DNA of 64,000 bases from Bin87 sp965220505. GTDB taxonomy: Bacteria > Chloroflexota > Dehalococcoidia > Lucifugimonadales > UBA3495. Shown in pieces: positions 16,825-25,640 of this stretch. Made by a program: the position numbers and the translations under genes. Within the stretch, counting starts at the first letter, position 1. Every line of letters starts with the position of its first letter. The notes under the pieces are model-generated. The model worked only from the letters and a program-made list of their open reading frames with translations. It had not been told where the DNA came from and did not search any database. The DNA lies in assembly GCA_965220505.1 (NCBI GenBank), contig CBDCQE010000001.1, forward strand, positions 868,001 to 932,000. Reading direction: 5' to 3'.

Positions 16825-18873
16825 TCACCTGTCCAACTGGGCGGACAGCGCTGCCGGGTCCGTTACGGGCAACTGGCAGGAGTAGTTCTCGCACACGTAG
16901 GCAGTGGGCATACCGTCCTGCATGATCCGCTGCTCCAGGAGCGGCGAGTCCTTCAGGGGCGGGTTGGCGGAATCCGCTACGCCCACCAGGACACGGTTGG
17001 GCATGAACCGTTTGCTCACCTCGTCCAGCATTGCGCCGGTGGCCGGATCGCTCGCCGGGCCCACGATCACGATCTCCCGGGGCAGGGACACGTAGAAGTC
17101 AAGCGCGCCCAGCCAGTGGCCCGTAGCGGAAGGCGCACGGCCCAGCATCTGTTGCATGGCGCGGAGCGGGGTCGCGCCCTTGGCCGCAAAGTCGTCGTTG
17201 CCGGTGATTACCCCCAGCCGCAAAAGCACGTCGGTGGCCACCGAGCCGCCGCAGGGCTGGGCGTTGTCGAAAACGTCGCGGGGCCGGATGACAAGTTCCT
17301 CGTGATCCTTGCCGGTGTCATAGAAACCGCCCACCGCGTCGTCCCAGAACAAGTCGACCATGCCGTTGGCGAGGCCCACCGCATCCTGAAGCCAGCGAGG
17401 TTCCAACGTGGCCTCGTGCAGGGAGATCAGGCCATCGGCCAGGCAGGCGTAGTCCTCCAGATAACCGTTGAGCTTGGCCTCGCCGTTGCGCCAGGTGCGG
17501 AGCAGGCGACCGTGCTCGTCGCGCATGGTTGCGAGGAGGAAGTCCGCGTTGCGACCGGCGGCGTCCAGGTAATCGGGACGGCCCAGGGCGGCGCCGGCTT
17601 CGGCGAAGGAACGGAGCATCAGGCCATTCCACGAGGTGAGCACCTTGTCATCGAGAAGGGGGTGGATGCGCCGCTCGCGTACATCCAGGAGGACGGCGCG
17701 GGCACGCTGGACGGCTGCCGACAGATCATCTTCACTGACGCCGCGCTGGCTCGCGTACCGCTCCGGGGGTAGCGGGACATTCAGGATGTTCGCCCCTTCG
17801 AAATTGCCCCGCTCGGTGACGCCGTAATAGCCCATGACCAGATCGGCGTCATCGCCGAGGAGGGGACGCAGTTCGTCAGGGGTCCAGACGAAGAACTTGC
17901 CTTCGACACCTTCGCTGTCGGCGTCCTGGGCGGAGTAGAAGCCTCCGGCGGCGTCGGTCATCTCGCGAAGGACGTAGTCGAGGGTCTCCTCGGTGATGCG
18001 CCGGTACAGGGCGTTGCCGGTGACCTGCCAGGCGTGGAGGTACAGGCGGGCCAGCAGGGCGTTGTCGTAGAGCATCTTTTCGAAATGCGGAACCAGCCAG
18101 TAGGCGTCGGTGGAGTAGCGGTGGAATCCGCCGCCGACCTGGTCGTACATGCCGCCGTATGCCATTTTCTGCAGGGTCAGTTCCACCATTTCCAGGGCGC
18201 GGGCGTTGAAGCCGTGGCGGTTGTAGCGCAGCAGGAACTCCGGGGTCATGGGCTGGGGGAACTTGGGAGCGTTGCCGAAGCCGCCGTTGAGGTGGTCGAA
18301 CTGGGTGGCAAGCTGCGAGTAGGCGTTGTGCATTACCTCGGTGGTGAGGGGCGTGAAGCCGCGGGGCATCTGGCCGGTGCGGCCCATCTGCTCGGACAAT
18401 TGGCGGGTGACGCGTTCGATCTCACCCTTGTTGGTGTGGTAGGCCTGGCTGGCGGCGGCGAGGAGACGAGGGAAGCCGGGCATGCCGCCGCGGTCCTCCG
18501 GCGGGAAGTAGGTGCCGCCGTAGTAGGGACGGCCCTCGGGGGTGAGGAAAACGGTCATGGGCCAGCCGCCGCTGCCGGTCATCATCTGGACGGCTTCCAT
18601 GTAGACCGCGTCGAGATCGGGGCGCTCCTCGCGGTCGACCTTGATGTTGACGAAATTGTCGTTCATCAACACGGCGATGTCCTCGTTCTCGAAGGACTCG
18701 CGCTCCATGACGTGGCACCAGTGGCAGGCGGAATAGCCGATGCTGAGCAGGATGGGACGATCTTCGTCGCGGGCGCGGGATAGCGCCTCCTCGCCCCAGG
18801 CATACCAGTCCACAGGATTGTGGGCGTGCTGCAGTAGGTAGGGACTGGTCTCGTTGATCAGGCGGTTTGCCAT
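16825..18873 (-). CDS. YyaL/SPATA20-type thioredoxin-domain protein (DUF255)
   Basis: A 682-residue protein with an N-terminal thioredoxin-like domain containing C50-H-W-C53 in the family signature SACHWCHVMERESFENED. An (alpha/alpha)6-barrel-like region resembling N-acylglucosamine epimerases follows. The opening NRLINETSPYLLQHAHNPVDWY is the standard YyaL start. The biochemical role of this widespread family is not established. Convergent with the MFS gene, whose stop lies 12 bp away. There is no obvious operon partner. Confidence 0.93.
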   Translation of the reverse strand: MANRLINETSPYLLQHAHNPVDWYAWGEEALSRARDEDRPILLSIGYSACHWCHVMERESFENEDIAVLMNDNFVNIKVDREERPDLDAVYMEAVQMMTGSGGWPMTVFLTPEGRPYYGGTYFPPEDRGGMPGFPRLLAAASQAYHTNKGEIERVTRQLSEQMGRTGQMPRGFTPLTTEVMHNAYSQLATQFDHLNGGFGNAPKFPQPMTPEFLLRYNRHGFNARALEMVELTLQKMAYGGMYDQVGGGFHRYSTDAYWLVPHFEKMLYDNALLARLYLHAWQVTGNALYRRITEETLDYVLREMTDAAGGFYSAQDADSEGVEGKFFVWTPDELRPLLGDDADLVMGYYGVTERGNFEGANILNVPLPPERYASQRGVSEDDLSAAVQRARAVLLDVRERRIHPLLDDKVLTSWNGLMLRSFAEAGAALGRPDYLDAAGRNADFLLATMRDEHGRLLRTWRNGEAKLNGYLEDYACLADGLISLHEATLEPRWLQDAVGLANGMVDLFWDDAVGGFYDTGKDHEELVIRPRDVFDNAQPCGGSVATDVLLRLGVITGNDDFAAKGATPLRAMQQMLGRAPSATGHWLGALDFYVSLPREIVIVGPASDPATGAMLDEVSKRFMPNRVLVGVADSANPPLKDSPLLEQRIMQDGMPTAYVCENYSCQLPVTDPAALSAQLDR

Positions 18874-19285
18874 CAGATGATGCTCCTGGGCGCGGACGGG
18901 ATCGGATTGGGCGAAAACCGGGCGATCACGCGCGAGACTCGGGCGCGACGGGCTTCGTTCGCGCGGCTGGCGAATAACGTAACACCAATGACCGGGGGAT
19001 GCCAGCCGGCCGGGCGCTCACGAGTACTCGGTTTGCGGATGAGGAACAATTTGCATGGATAAACAGGATGAATGGCTCAGTGCATCAATTCAATCCTCTC
19101 CATCCTGTGCATCCATGCCAATTCCCAGGTCCTGCCAAAGTGAGTACGCATGAGGGCCGGGTGAAAAAGCGCGGACGCCACAACGGTTGAAGGGACGGCC
19201 CAAGTGGACTTGGTTCCTGGCCTGGACTATGATTGGACCGGTCAAACGCTGCGGCGCAGTAGCGGCAAATGGAGGTCCGGGAGCA
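18874..19285. other. Intergenic gap (412 bp) without a convincing gene
   Basis: Separates the YyaL-type gene from the first CoA-transferase. Short open frames here lack ribosome sites and coding character. The notable content is the imperfect inverted repeat at 19051-19120. A GGAGG site at its right end belongs to the CoA-transferase gene. Confidence 0.6.
19051..19120. repeat. Imperfect 20-bp inverted repeat (CAGGATG type)
   Basis: Arms 19051-19070 (TTGCATGGATAAACAGGATG) and 19101-19120 are complementary at 17 of 20 positions, with a 30-nt spacer. The sequence resembles dispersed GGAT/CAGGATG intergenic repeats seen in many bacterial genomes. No T-run follows. Confidence 0.6.
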
Positions 19286-20545
19286 ATGGCGGAGAAGGGA
19301 ATCCTCGACGGGGTTAGAGTCCTTACTCTGGAGCAGGTGCATGCGCTACCGTGGGGGACGGGATTCCTTGCGGATCTGGGCGCCGATGTCATCCGCGTCG
19401 AAAGCCCTGACCACCTGCAGGACCGCAAATCCGGCCCCTTTCCTGAAGGAACTCCGGGTGACGAGTGGTGGAACGAGGCCGGCAACCTGGTCTATTACGG
19501 CACCCGCAACAAGCGCAGCCTGTGCATGGTCGTGACCAACCCGCGGGGCAAGGAAGTCTTTCTCAAGCTGGTGGAGAAGGCTGACATCGTGACCGACAAC
19601 TTCCGTCCCGGCACCATGCAGCGGTTCGGGTTCGACCATGACAGCCTCTCCGCGATCAACCCCCGCATCATTACCCTGAGCAGCACCGCCTATGGGTATA
19701 CCGGACCCTGGCGGCGGGCCGGCTCCCGGGCCCGTACCGTTGACGCCGCCTGTGGTTTGTCCTACCTGACCGGCTACGAGGGCGGCCCTTCCATGCGGGC
19801 CAGCCCCAATTACATGGATCATTCCGTAGGCAACAACGTAGCCTACGCCCTGCTGCTGGCCCTGTACCAGCGCAACAAGACGGGCAAGGGCATGCGGGTT
19901 GACCTTACAATGCTGGAAACGGGGGTCTCGTCAGTGGGACCGGCCATCCTGGAGGCGCAGCGGGGCATAACCCGCGATCGTTTGGGCTGCGCCCATTGGT
20001 GGAAGGCGCCGCACAATGTGTATCCGTCCCGGGGCGACGACCGTTGGATAGTTATCGTCGTGTCGTCCGACACGGAATGGGAATCGCTGAAGGAAGCAAT
20101 GGGTGGTCCCCAGTGGGCCGAGGGAGCCAAATTCGGCACCGCCTTAGCCCGCTGGCGCAACCGCCACGAACTGGACGAGTTAATCGGTAACTGGACCTCC
20201 GAGCACGACGACCTGGAGTTGGCGCGGAGATTGCAGGGACTGGGCATCGCCGCCGGTTCGGCGATGACCGCCCAGGACCTGGTGAACGACTCTCATCTGC
20301 GGGAACGAGGCTATTTGTGGGAGTTCTCCAACCCCCAGGCTCCTGCCGTTGGGTCCCGTCTGTTCGCCGGGCGCCCCTTCAGAGATCCCGGCAATCCCAT
20401 GTCAATATCGAATGTCGCGGGATTGGGACAGGACAACGAGACGATACTGGCAGAGCTGGCCGGGTTGTCGCCGGCGGAAATAGGGGAACTAGAATCCGAA
20501 GGCGTGGTTTTTGGCGCACCCCGGCCCGACGAACCAAGGCCGTAA
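19286..20545 (+). CDS. CaiB/BaiF family III CoA-transferase
   Basis: A 419-residue class III CoA-transferase, which moves CoA between carboxylic acids through an aspartyl-CoA intermediate. The N-terminus LDGVRVLTLEQVHALPWGTGFLADLGADVIRVE is typical, as is NKRSLCMVVTNPRGKEVF. In YMDHSVGNNVAYALLLAL the aspartate aligns with the catalytic Asp of the family. The frame is open upstream, but the ATG at 19286 follows a GGAGG site and matches the family start. A second CaiB/BaiF gene follows after 94 bp. The substrate is unknown. Confidence 0.9.
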   Translation: MAEKGILDGVRVLTLEQVHALPWGTGFLADLGADVIRVESPDHLQDRKSGPFPEGTPGDEWWNEAGNLVYYGTRNKRSLCMVVTNPRGKEVFLKLVEKADIVTDNFRPGTMQRFGFDHDSLSAINPRIITLSSTAYGYTGPWRRAGSRARTVDAACGLSYLTGYEGGPSMRASPNYMDHSVGNNVAYALLLALYQRNKTGKGMRVDLTMLETGVSSVGPAILEAQRGITRDRLGCAHWWKAPHNVYPSRGDDRWIVIVVSSDTEWESLKEAMGGPQWAEGAKFGTALARWRNRHELDELIGNWTSEHDDLELARRLQGLGIAAGSAMTAQDLVNDSHLRERGYLWEFSNPQAPAVGSRLFAGRPFRDPGNPMSISNVAGLGQDNETILAELAGLSPAEIGELESEGVVFGAPRPDEPRP

Positions 20546-20639
20546 TCGATTGGACATAGCACGCGAACGCCAGGTCACACAAACAATCGCGAAGAATAGC
20601 CATGTCAGCGTTCGCGGATAAGCAATCGTTGGAGAAACC

Positions 20640-21848
20640 ATGCCCGGAATACTTTCAGAATTGCGCGTGCTGGAACTGACCCACCGGCCCTCGGGCGCCT
20701 ATTGCGCCAAGCTGCTGGCGGACCAGGGCGCGGACACCGTCAAGGTTGAACCGCCCGGCTGGGGCGACCAGGCCCGCCACGAACCGCCCTTTATTGACGA
20801 GGTTCCCCATCCCGACCGGAGCACCTCCTTCCTTGCCTTCAATACCAACAAGCGGGGCATCACGCTGGACGTGGAGCAGGCCGAAGGTCGCGAGCTTTTC
20901 GAGCGATTGGCCACCACTGCGGATATTATTCTTGAGAGCTATCCACCGGGTAGGCTGGCGGAATTGGGACTGGGCTATGCACAGCTGTCCCAATCCAACC
21001 CTGGCCTGATCCTGGTTTCCATCACCTATTTTGGTCAAGACGGGCCCTATGCCAACTACCAGGGCGATGATCTGGTGGCTCAGGCCATGGGGGGCTACCT
21101 TTACGCGGTAACTGGCTCGGCCAGCCAACCGCCCATGGGCACGGCCCTGGAGCAGATGGAGATTACCGCGGCGCGCAACGGGGCGGTGGCGGTTATGGCG
21201 GCGCTGTTGCGGCGGGAGCAGTCAGGGAAGGGCACCCACATCGATGTCTCGACCATGGAGGCCGCCGTCAGCACCCCCTCCGGGCTGATTCACCCCTACA
21301 CCTACACCGGACGTAACCCCCACCGGGGCGGCAGTGACGGCAACGTGATGGACGGGATGCACCTGCCCACCCTGGATGGGGAAGTGACGCTCACCACGGC
21401 GGGCACCGGCGGGCGTCCCATGGAGGCGTGGGCCGAGTTTCTGGAGGAACCGGGGCTGCTGGACCCCAAGTTCGCCTCCCGCGGCGGCCGGATGGAACAC
21501 TGGGAGGAGCTTCATGGACTGGTGGCCCCCAAGCTGGCCCAGTGGACCAACCTGGACTTGATGCGAGAGAGCATGGCCCGAGGCCTGGTCATCGGGCTGG
21601 TTCAGACGCCGCAACAGGTAGTGGAATCGCCGCATCTGGAAGAGCGAGGGTTCTTCGTCGAGATGGACCATGCCAGGGCCGGCAAATTCAAATACCCGGG
21701 TTCGGGATTCTTTATCGATGGAGAAAACGCCATGGCATCGGCCCGACCAGCGCCCCGCCTGGGCGAACACAACGTCGAAATTCTGTGCGGCGAACTGGGC
21801 CTCACGGTGCGGGATCTTGGACTGCTGCGGGCGGCGAGGGTAATCTAA
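20640..21848 (+). CDS. CaiB/BaiF family III CoA-transferase, second copy
   Basis: A 402-residue class III CoA-transferase. It opens MPGILSELRVLELTHRPSGAYCAKLLADQGADTVKVEPP and contains NKRGITLDVEQAEGRELF, as in the family. At the position of the catalytic aspartate, alignment by eye to its neighbour gives glutamate (EQMEITAARNGAVAVMAALL), a conservative but unusual change. A GGAGA site precedes the ATG. Pairs of such genes often act on one pathway or form heteromers; whether these two do is inference. Confidence 0.88.
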   Translation: MPGILSELRVLELTHRPSGAYCAKLLADQGADTVKVEPPGWGDQARHEPPFIDEVPHPDRSTSFLAFNTNKRGITLDVEQAEGRELFERLATTADIILESYPPGRLAELGLGYAQLSQSNPGLILVSITYFGQDGPYANYQGDDLVAQAMGGYLYAVTGSASQPPMGTALEQMEITAARNGAVAVMAALLRREQSGKGTHIDVSTMEAAVSTPSGLIHPYTYTGRNPHRGGSDGNVMDGMHLPTLDGEVTLTTAGTGGRPMEAWAEFLEEPGLLDPKFASRGGRMEHWEELHGLVAPKLAQWTNLDLMRESMARGLVIGLVQTPQQVVESPHLEERGFFVEMDHARAGKFKYPGSGFFIDGENAMASARPAPRLGEHNVEILCGELGLTVRDLGLLRAARVI

Positions 21849-22096
21849 TCCACTATCGGGAAACGTCGCCTGTACACCCTGAACTTTCGGTGGAAGTCCC
21901 TGGCCGCAACGACCTGAAACTCCGCGCCAGCGGCAACCCTCGCGCCGCCCCCGTACTCATGGACCCGGGTCCGCGCGTTGAACGGCGGCGGTTTGACATC
22001 GGCCACAGTCCCATCCGAGCCACGACGGACGACAACGTAGCGTCCGACTTCGAGGGGCGGGATGTCAGGTGCCCTTATGACACACCGCGGCCGGCG

Positions 22097-24601
22097 TCAA
22101 GAAGAAATCCGGTCGCTCTCACGGCGCTGGTAGGTGTCCTCAATCACCACGTCCAGGTCTTCCCAGAAGCGCGCCACCATGGAGCGCAGCCTCATGTTCT
22201 GGTAGGCGCCCCAGACGGTCATCGCCGACGGAACGACCAGGATTGAGCAGATAAAGGCGTATGAGATCGAGATTGCCGCCATGAGGCCGAACTGTCCGAG
22301 CGACGGCACGGGTGACAGGGTAAGCACCGCGAATCCCAGCGCCGTGGTCAGCGCCGAACCGAGCAGCGCGGAGCCGGCGGTGGTCAGCGTGCGGACGGCC
22401 GCAGCTTCAGGATTGCGCCGGCGGGAAAACTCTTCCCGGTAGCGATGGATGACGTGGATGGTGTAGTCCACGCCCAGCCCAATGGACAGGGCGGTGATGA
22501 TTGAAGTGAGGATGGTGTAGGGAATGTTCAGCAGGGCCATGGTGCCCAGCACCCAGATGAGCACCAGCACGGTAGGCCCCACCGCGATGAAGGCCAAGGC
22601 CGGCTGGCGCAAGGTGGCCCAGAAGAAGACGGTGAGAACGCCCAGGGCGGCCAGTATCGTCGCGATGATCGCCTGGGTCTGCTGGTCGGCGATTTCGTTG
22701 GTGGTGGTGAGGGTGATGATGTCATCCGAGGTCATCACGATGTCGTCGTCGTCCCCGAACCACAGGCCGTTGACGTCTTCCATCATGGCCTTGGTCCGCT
22801 CGCTGTCTCCGGAGTAGGCCCGAAACCGCAGGAGCGTGGTGTCCACGCCATTGGGATTGTTTATCAACACCCGGCGCGTCCCTTCGGGGTCGGCGACGGC
22901 AAGCCGGTCCAGGAATTGCTGAATGAGTACCGGATCTACGTGCAGCCCGGCGGTGGCCGCCGTGAAGAGGCGTTCGAGCTCAGGGTCGTAACGGTCCCCG
23001 GGAGCGCCGTCATCGGTGGTCCAGTCGCTTATCAGGTGTGCCAGGGAAGTATCTATGGGACCGGCGGCGCCCTGGGGCCGACTCAGTTCGTCCTCAAAGG
23101 CCGCGCTGATGCTGAAGAGATTCTGGAGGTGACGGGTTTCGGTGAGCTGGGCCTCCACCAAGATGCTGACCATTTCCGTGGATCCCCCAACGGCCTCATC
23201 GAGGCTCTGCAAGTCCCTTATCAGGTTTCCGTCGCTGGGCAGGAGGTCGCGGAGGTTGAAGTCGGTGGTAAGGTTGGTGGCGGCAATTCCCAGCCCGACG
23301 GAGACGGCGGCTACGAAGACGATGTAAGGAGCGGGGCGCTGGGCGATTGACCTTCCCAGCCGCTCCGCCAGACGGTCGATGCCGGGCAGTCCGTGAGCCA
23401 CCGTCCGGGGCGGAGCCAGGACGCCCCGCGCTTCGCGCCGCCGGTCGATGATGGTCCTTGCCGCTGGCAGCAGCGTGAACATTACTATCAGGCTCAGCGC
23501 CACGCCCACTCCGGCGATGACGCCGAAGTCCCCGATGGCCGAAATGGGGGAGAGGAGAGTGGTCAGGAAAGCGGCCACGGTGGTGACCGACGCCAGCAGC
23601 AGGGGGATGATGACGATGCGCAGGCCGGTTCGGGAAGCTACGGCCACCGGGCGGCCGTCCGCGCGCTGCTCGCGATAGTGAGAAATCACCTGGATGGCAT
23701 AGTCCACGGCCAGGCTGATCAGGACGATGGGCACCGTTCCGGTCAGCGCGTTGGGCGGCCCAACCACGTTAAGGCCGTTGGGTCCGAGCCAGCCCTCGGC
23801 TCCGACGGTCCAGATCAGGGCGAGCACGAGCCCGGCCAGCGTGAGCAGCAGGTCGGAAAGTGCGCGCGTAAATAGCAGCAGCAACGCCGCTACGATCAGG
23901 AGGGCTATCCCCAGCAGTGGCAGCAGCCGGCGGGCGCCGGTGGCGTCCTGGTACTCCGCTTCGATGACGGCGTGGGAGACGGTGCTCACGGTCAGCGGCC
24001 CTCTCTCGGCCCGGGCCAGGTCGTTGACTCGCAACTGTGCCGCGGCTACGGCCTCCTGGTCGGCGGCGCGCAGTCGGCCGGTGCCCACGGCGATGGGCTG
24101 GCCGGCCGCGTCGATTCCGACCATCGTCTCGAGGGCGGCTATGGCCGGCGCCTGCTCCGGGGCGGCGCGCACGTGGTCAAGGGCCGCGTCGATGCGCTCC
24201 TGCGGGACGTCATCAAAGTTCTCCGTCCGGAGCAGCTCGGCCATCATCAGGGTGGGCGCAATGAAGGTGTTGTTGGGCGCCAGAAAATCCGCCACGCCCG
24301 GCTCGGTGGTCAGGCGCTGGAGAAAGCGGTCCATTTGGGCCAGCCCCACGGGCGTGAGCGCATCGCCACGGAAGAGGAGGGTTACCACGGCCGCCTGGGC
24401 GGAATCCCCAAAGAGGTTCTCGACGTCTTCCAACGCCTGGGCAATGCGGCTGCCCTGGGGGAGGAAAGCCGTCCGCTCCGCCTGCGGCGCGCGTAGCCCG
24501 ATCCCGGATGCCAGCGCCAGAGTGACGACGGCGAGGACGGCGAGCGTAGCCCACGGTCGAATCGTTACGAGTCGAACCAGCCAGTCGAAAAGCCTGCCCA
24601 T
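22097..24601 (-). CDS. RND superfamily exporter, MMPL/hopanoid-exporter type
   Basis: An 834-residue protein with two repeats, each with an N-terminal helix, a large extracytoplasmic domain and about five helices. The start (MGRLFDWLVRLVTIRPWATLAVLAVV) has the first helix. SLAVDYAIQVISHYRE (repeat 1) and LSIGLGVDYTIHVIHRYREE (repeat 2) are the paired GxxxD-like helix-4 motifs of the MMPL family, which supply the proton-relay aspartates. Likely exports lipids or hydrophobic compounds. Divergently oriented from the selenoprotein pair. No membrane-fusion or outer-membrane partner lies beside it. Confidence 0.88.
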   Translation of the reverse strand: MGRLFDWLVRLVTIRPWATLAVLAVVTLALASGIGLRAPQAERTAFLPQGSRIAQALEDVENLFGDSAQAAVVTLLFRGDALTPVGLAQMDRFLQRLTTEPGVADFLAPNNTFIAPTLMMAELLRTENFDDVPQERIDAALDHVRAAPEQAPAIAALETMVGIDAAGQPIAVGTGRLRAADQEAVAAAQLRVNDLARAERGPLTVSTVSHAVIEAEYQDATGARRLLPLLGIALLIVAALLLLFTRALSDLLLTLAGLVLALIWTVGAEGWLGPNGLNVVGPPNALTGTVPIVLISLAVDYAIQVISHYREQRADGRPVAVASRTGLRIVIIPLLLASVTTVAAFLTTLLSPISAIGDFGVIAGVGVALSLIVMFTLLPAARTIIDRRREARGVLAPPRTVAHGLPGIDRLAERLGRSIAQRPAPYIVFVAAVSVGLGIAATNLTTDFNLRDLLPSDGNLIRDLQSLDEAVGGSTEMVSILVEAQLTETRHLQNLFSISAAFEDELSRPQGAAGPIDTSLAHLISDWTTDDGAPGDRYDPELERLFTAATAGLHVDPVLIQQFLDRLAVADPEGTRRVLINNPNGVDTTLLRFRAYSGDSERTKAMMEDVNGLWFGDDDDIVMTSDDIITLTTTNEIADQQTQAIIATILAALGVLTVFFWATLRQPALAFIAVGPTVLVLIWVLGTMALLNIPYTILTSIITALSIGLGVDYTIHVIHRYREEFSRRRNPEAAAVRTLTTAGSALLGSALTTALGFAVLTLSPVPSLGQFGLMAAISISYAFICSILVVPSAMTVWGAYQNMRLRSMVARFWEDLDVVIEDTYQRRESDRISS

Positions 24602-24913
24602 GGTTTGACCGGGCGAGCGCTCCGGTTTCCTCCTGCGTCCAGTCTCAACGAACCGATGGCCGGCTTTGCGGTTTCATCGGCGCGCTGATTATACTTGGTT
24701 TATGTTAATTTTGAGCCAGCGCGGCGGCTGATGCGTCGCAACTTGAGACGGTGTGGTCGGTGGGCCAATCCGATGTCGAACAGCACGGTGCGACAGCAGC
24801 ACGTCCGCGAGTCGCTATGGGTGCTACCCCACGAAACGTAAGAAGAGAAGATCCGTTCAGCCTTGGAGCGCGCATTGCGGGTTTGAGCGAGTCTGCTACA
24901 ATCGGCTATCAGC
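24602..24913. other. Divergent intergenic region (312 bp) between the MMPL exporter and the selenoprotein genes
   Basis: No gene is supported here. It holds the promoter at 24875-24902 for the plus-strand genes. A TATAAT on the minus strand (24693-24688) may serve the MMPL gene. Confidence 0.6.
24875..24902 (+). promoter_or_regulatory. Putative promoter of the first selenoprotein gene
   Basis: TTGCGG (24875-24880), a 16-nt spacer and TACAAT (24897-24902). The start at 24914 is only 11 nt beyond the -10 element, so the transcript would be nearly leaderless unless a downstream start is used. Confidence 0.5.
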
Positions 24914-25600
24914 ATGTCAGGCGCCATTGCGAGCCGCTTATCATCGATGATCGGGTCACCCAGGAAATTCGTGCTTTTCGCAGCGCTGCTGACCGTGGCG
25001 TTGGGAGTTTTCGTGCTGTCGTGCGCGCCCGCCGCCAACGAGGGGCAAGGGGACATGGCCGGCATGGACATGTCGGCCATGGCGATGGACGAGAGCGACG
25101 TCGATCTGAAGATCGGCGAGGCGACGCCGCCATTCACGATGATCCTGACCGACGGCTCGGAAGTATCGTCCGCTAGCCTGGCCGAAAAGGGCCGGGCCTC
25201 GCACCTGTTCTGGTTCGCGACGTGGTGACCGGAATGCCGCGCTGAGTTGCAGACGCTTGACCCGATCGCCAGCGAATTTCCCGAGATCGACTTCTACGTC
25301 GTGGCCTACAACGAAACCGCTGCCGAAGTCGACGCGTATATCCAGGAGAAGGGTTACACGGACCTGATCGCCGCGCAGCCCGTGGGCACCATGCTGGCGG
25401 ACCTGGAGATCACCCGGCAGATGGCGATGATGGCCGTGAACGCCGACGGAGTGATCTACCACCGGCAGTTGATGGGGAGCGCGGACCAGTGGTCGCCGCA
25501 ATTCTCGGCACTGACCGACGACCCCCACGCGCTGCCAACCAAGCAGCAGGTGAAACAAGATAAGGACCGGCGGCTGCTCGATATGCAGCTGCCGGCTTGA
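24914..25600 (+). CDS. TlpA/thioredoxin-like lipoprotein, predicted selenoprotein (UGA at 25226-25228)
   Basis: Reading through one in-frame TGA gives 228 residues. A signal peptide with lipobox VLSC (Cys37) is followed by a Met/Asp/Gly-rich linker and a thioredoxin-fold domain from about residue 68. The TGA is codon 105, in FATW-U-P-E-C-R-A-E-L, exactly where TlpA-like proteins have the first cysteine of CxxC; Cys108 is the second. Homology to the next gene continues on both sides of the TGA. A SECIS-like hairpin follows at 25239-25256. The position matching the thioredoxin cis-proline is Met170. Predicted membrane-anchored extracytoplasmic thiol/selenol redox protein. Starts at 24947 (ATG) or 24971 (GTG, with an AGGAA site) are possible. 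Confidence 0.88.
25239..25256 (+). promoter_or_regulatory. SECIS-like hairpin 1
   Basis: Ten nt after the TGA: stem GCG-CTG, apical loop AGTTG (17-21 nt after the TGA), CAG, a bulged A, CGC. Size, distance and a GU-containing loop fit the bacterial SECIS bound by SelB. The T-A pair becomes C-G in hairpin 2 while the loop is unchanged. Confidence 0.75.
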
Positions 25601-25640
25601 TGACAGTAGGCTCCGGCGTCGTTGACGCCGAACGGTGGAA

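Noticed and set aside
24914..25228. Treating the first thioredoxin-like gene as ending at the TGA (a short lipoprotein) with a separate small gene downstream
   Set aside because: The TGA falls exactly at the first CxxC cysteine, the fold continues in frame, the neighbouring paralogue has the same arrangement, a SECIS-like hairpin follows, and selA is present.
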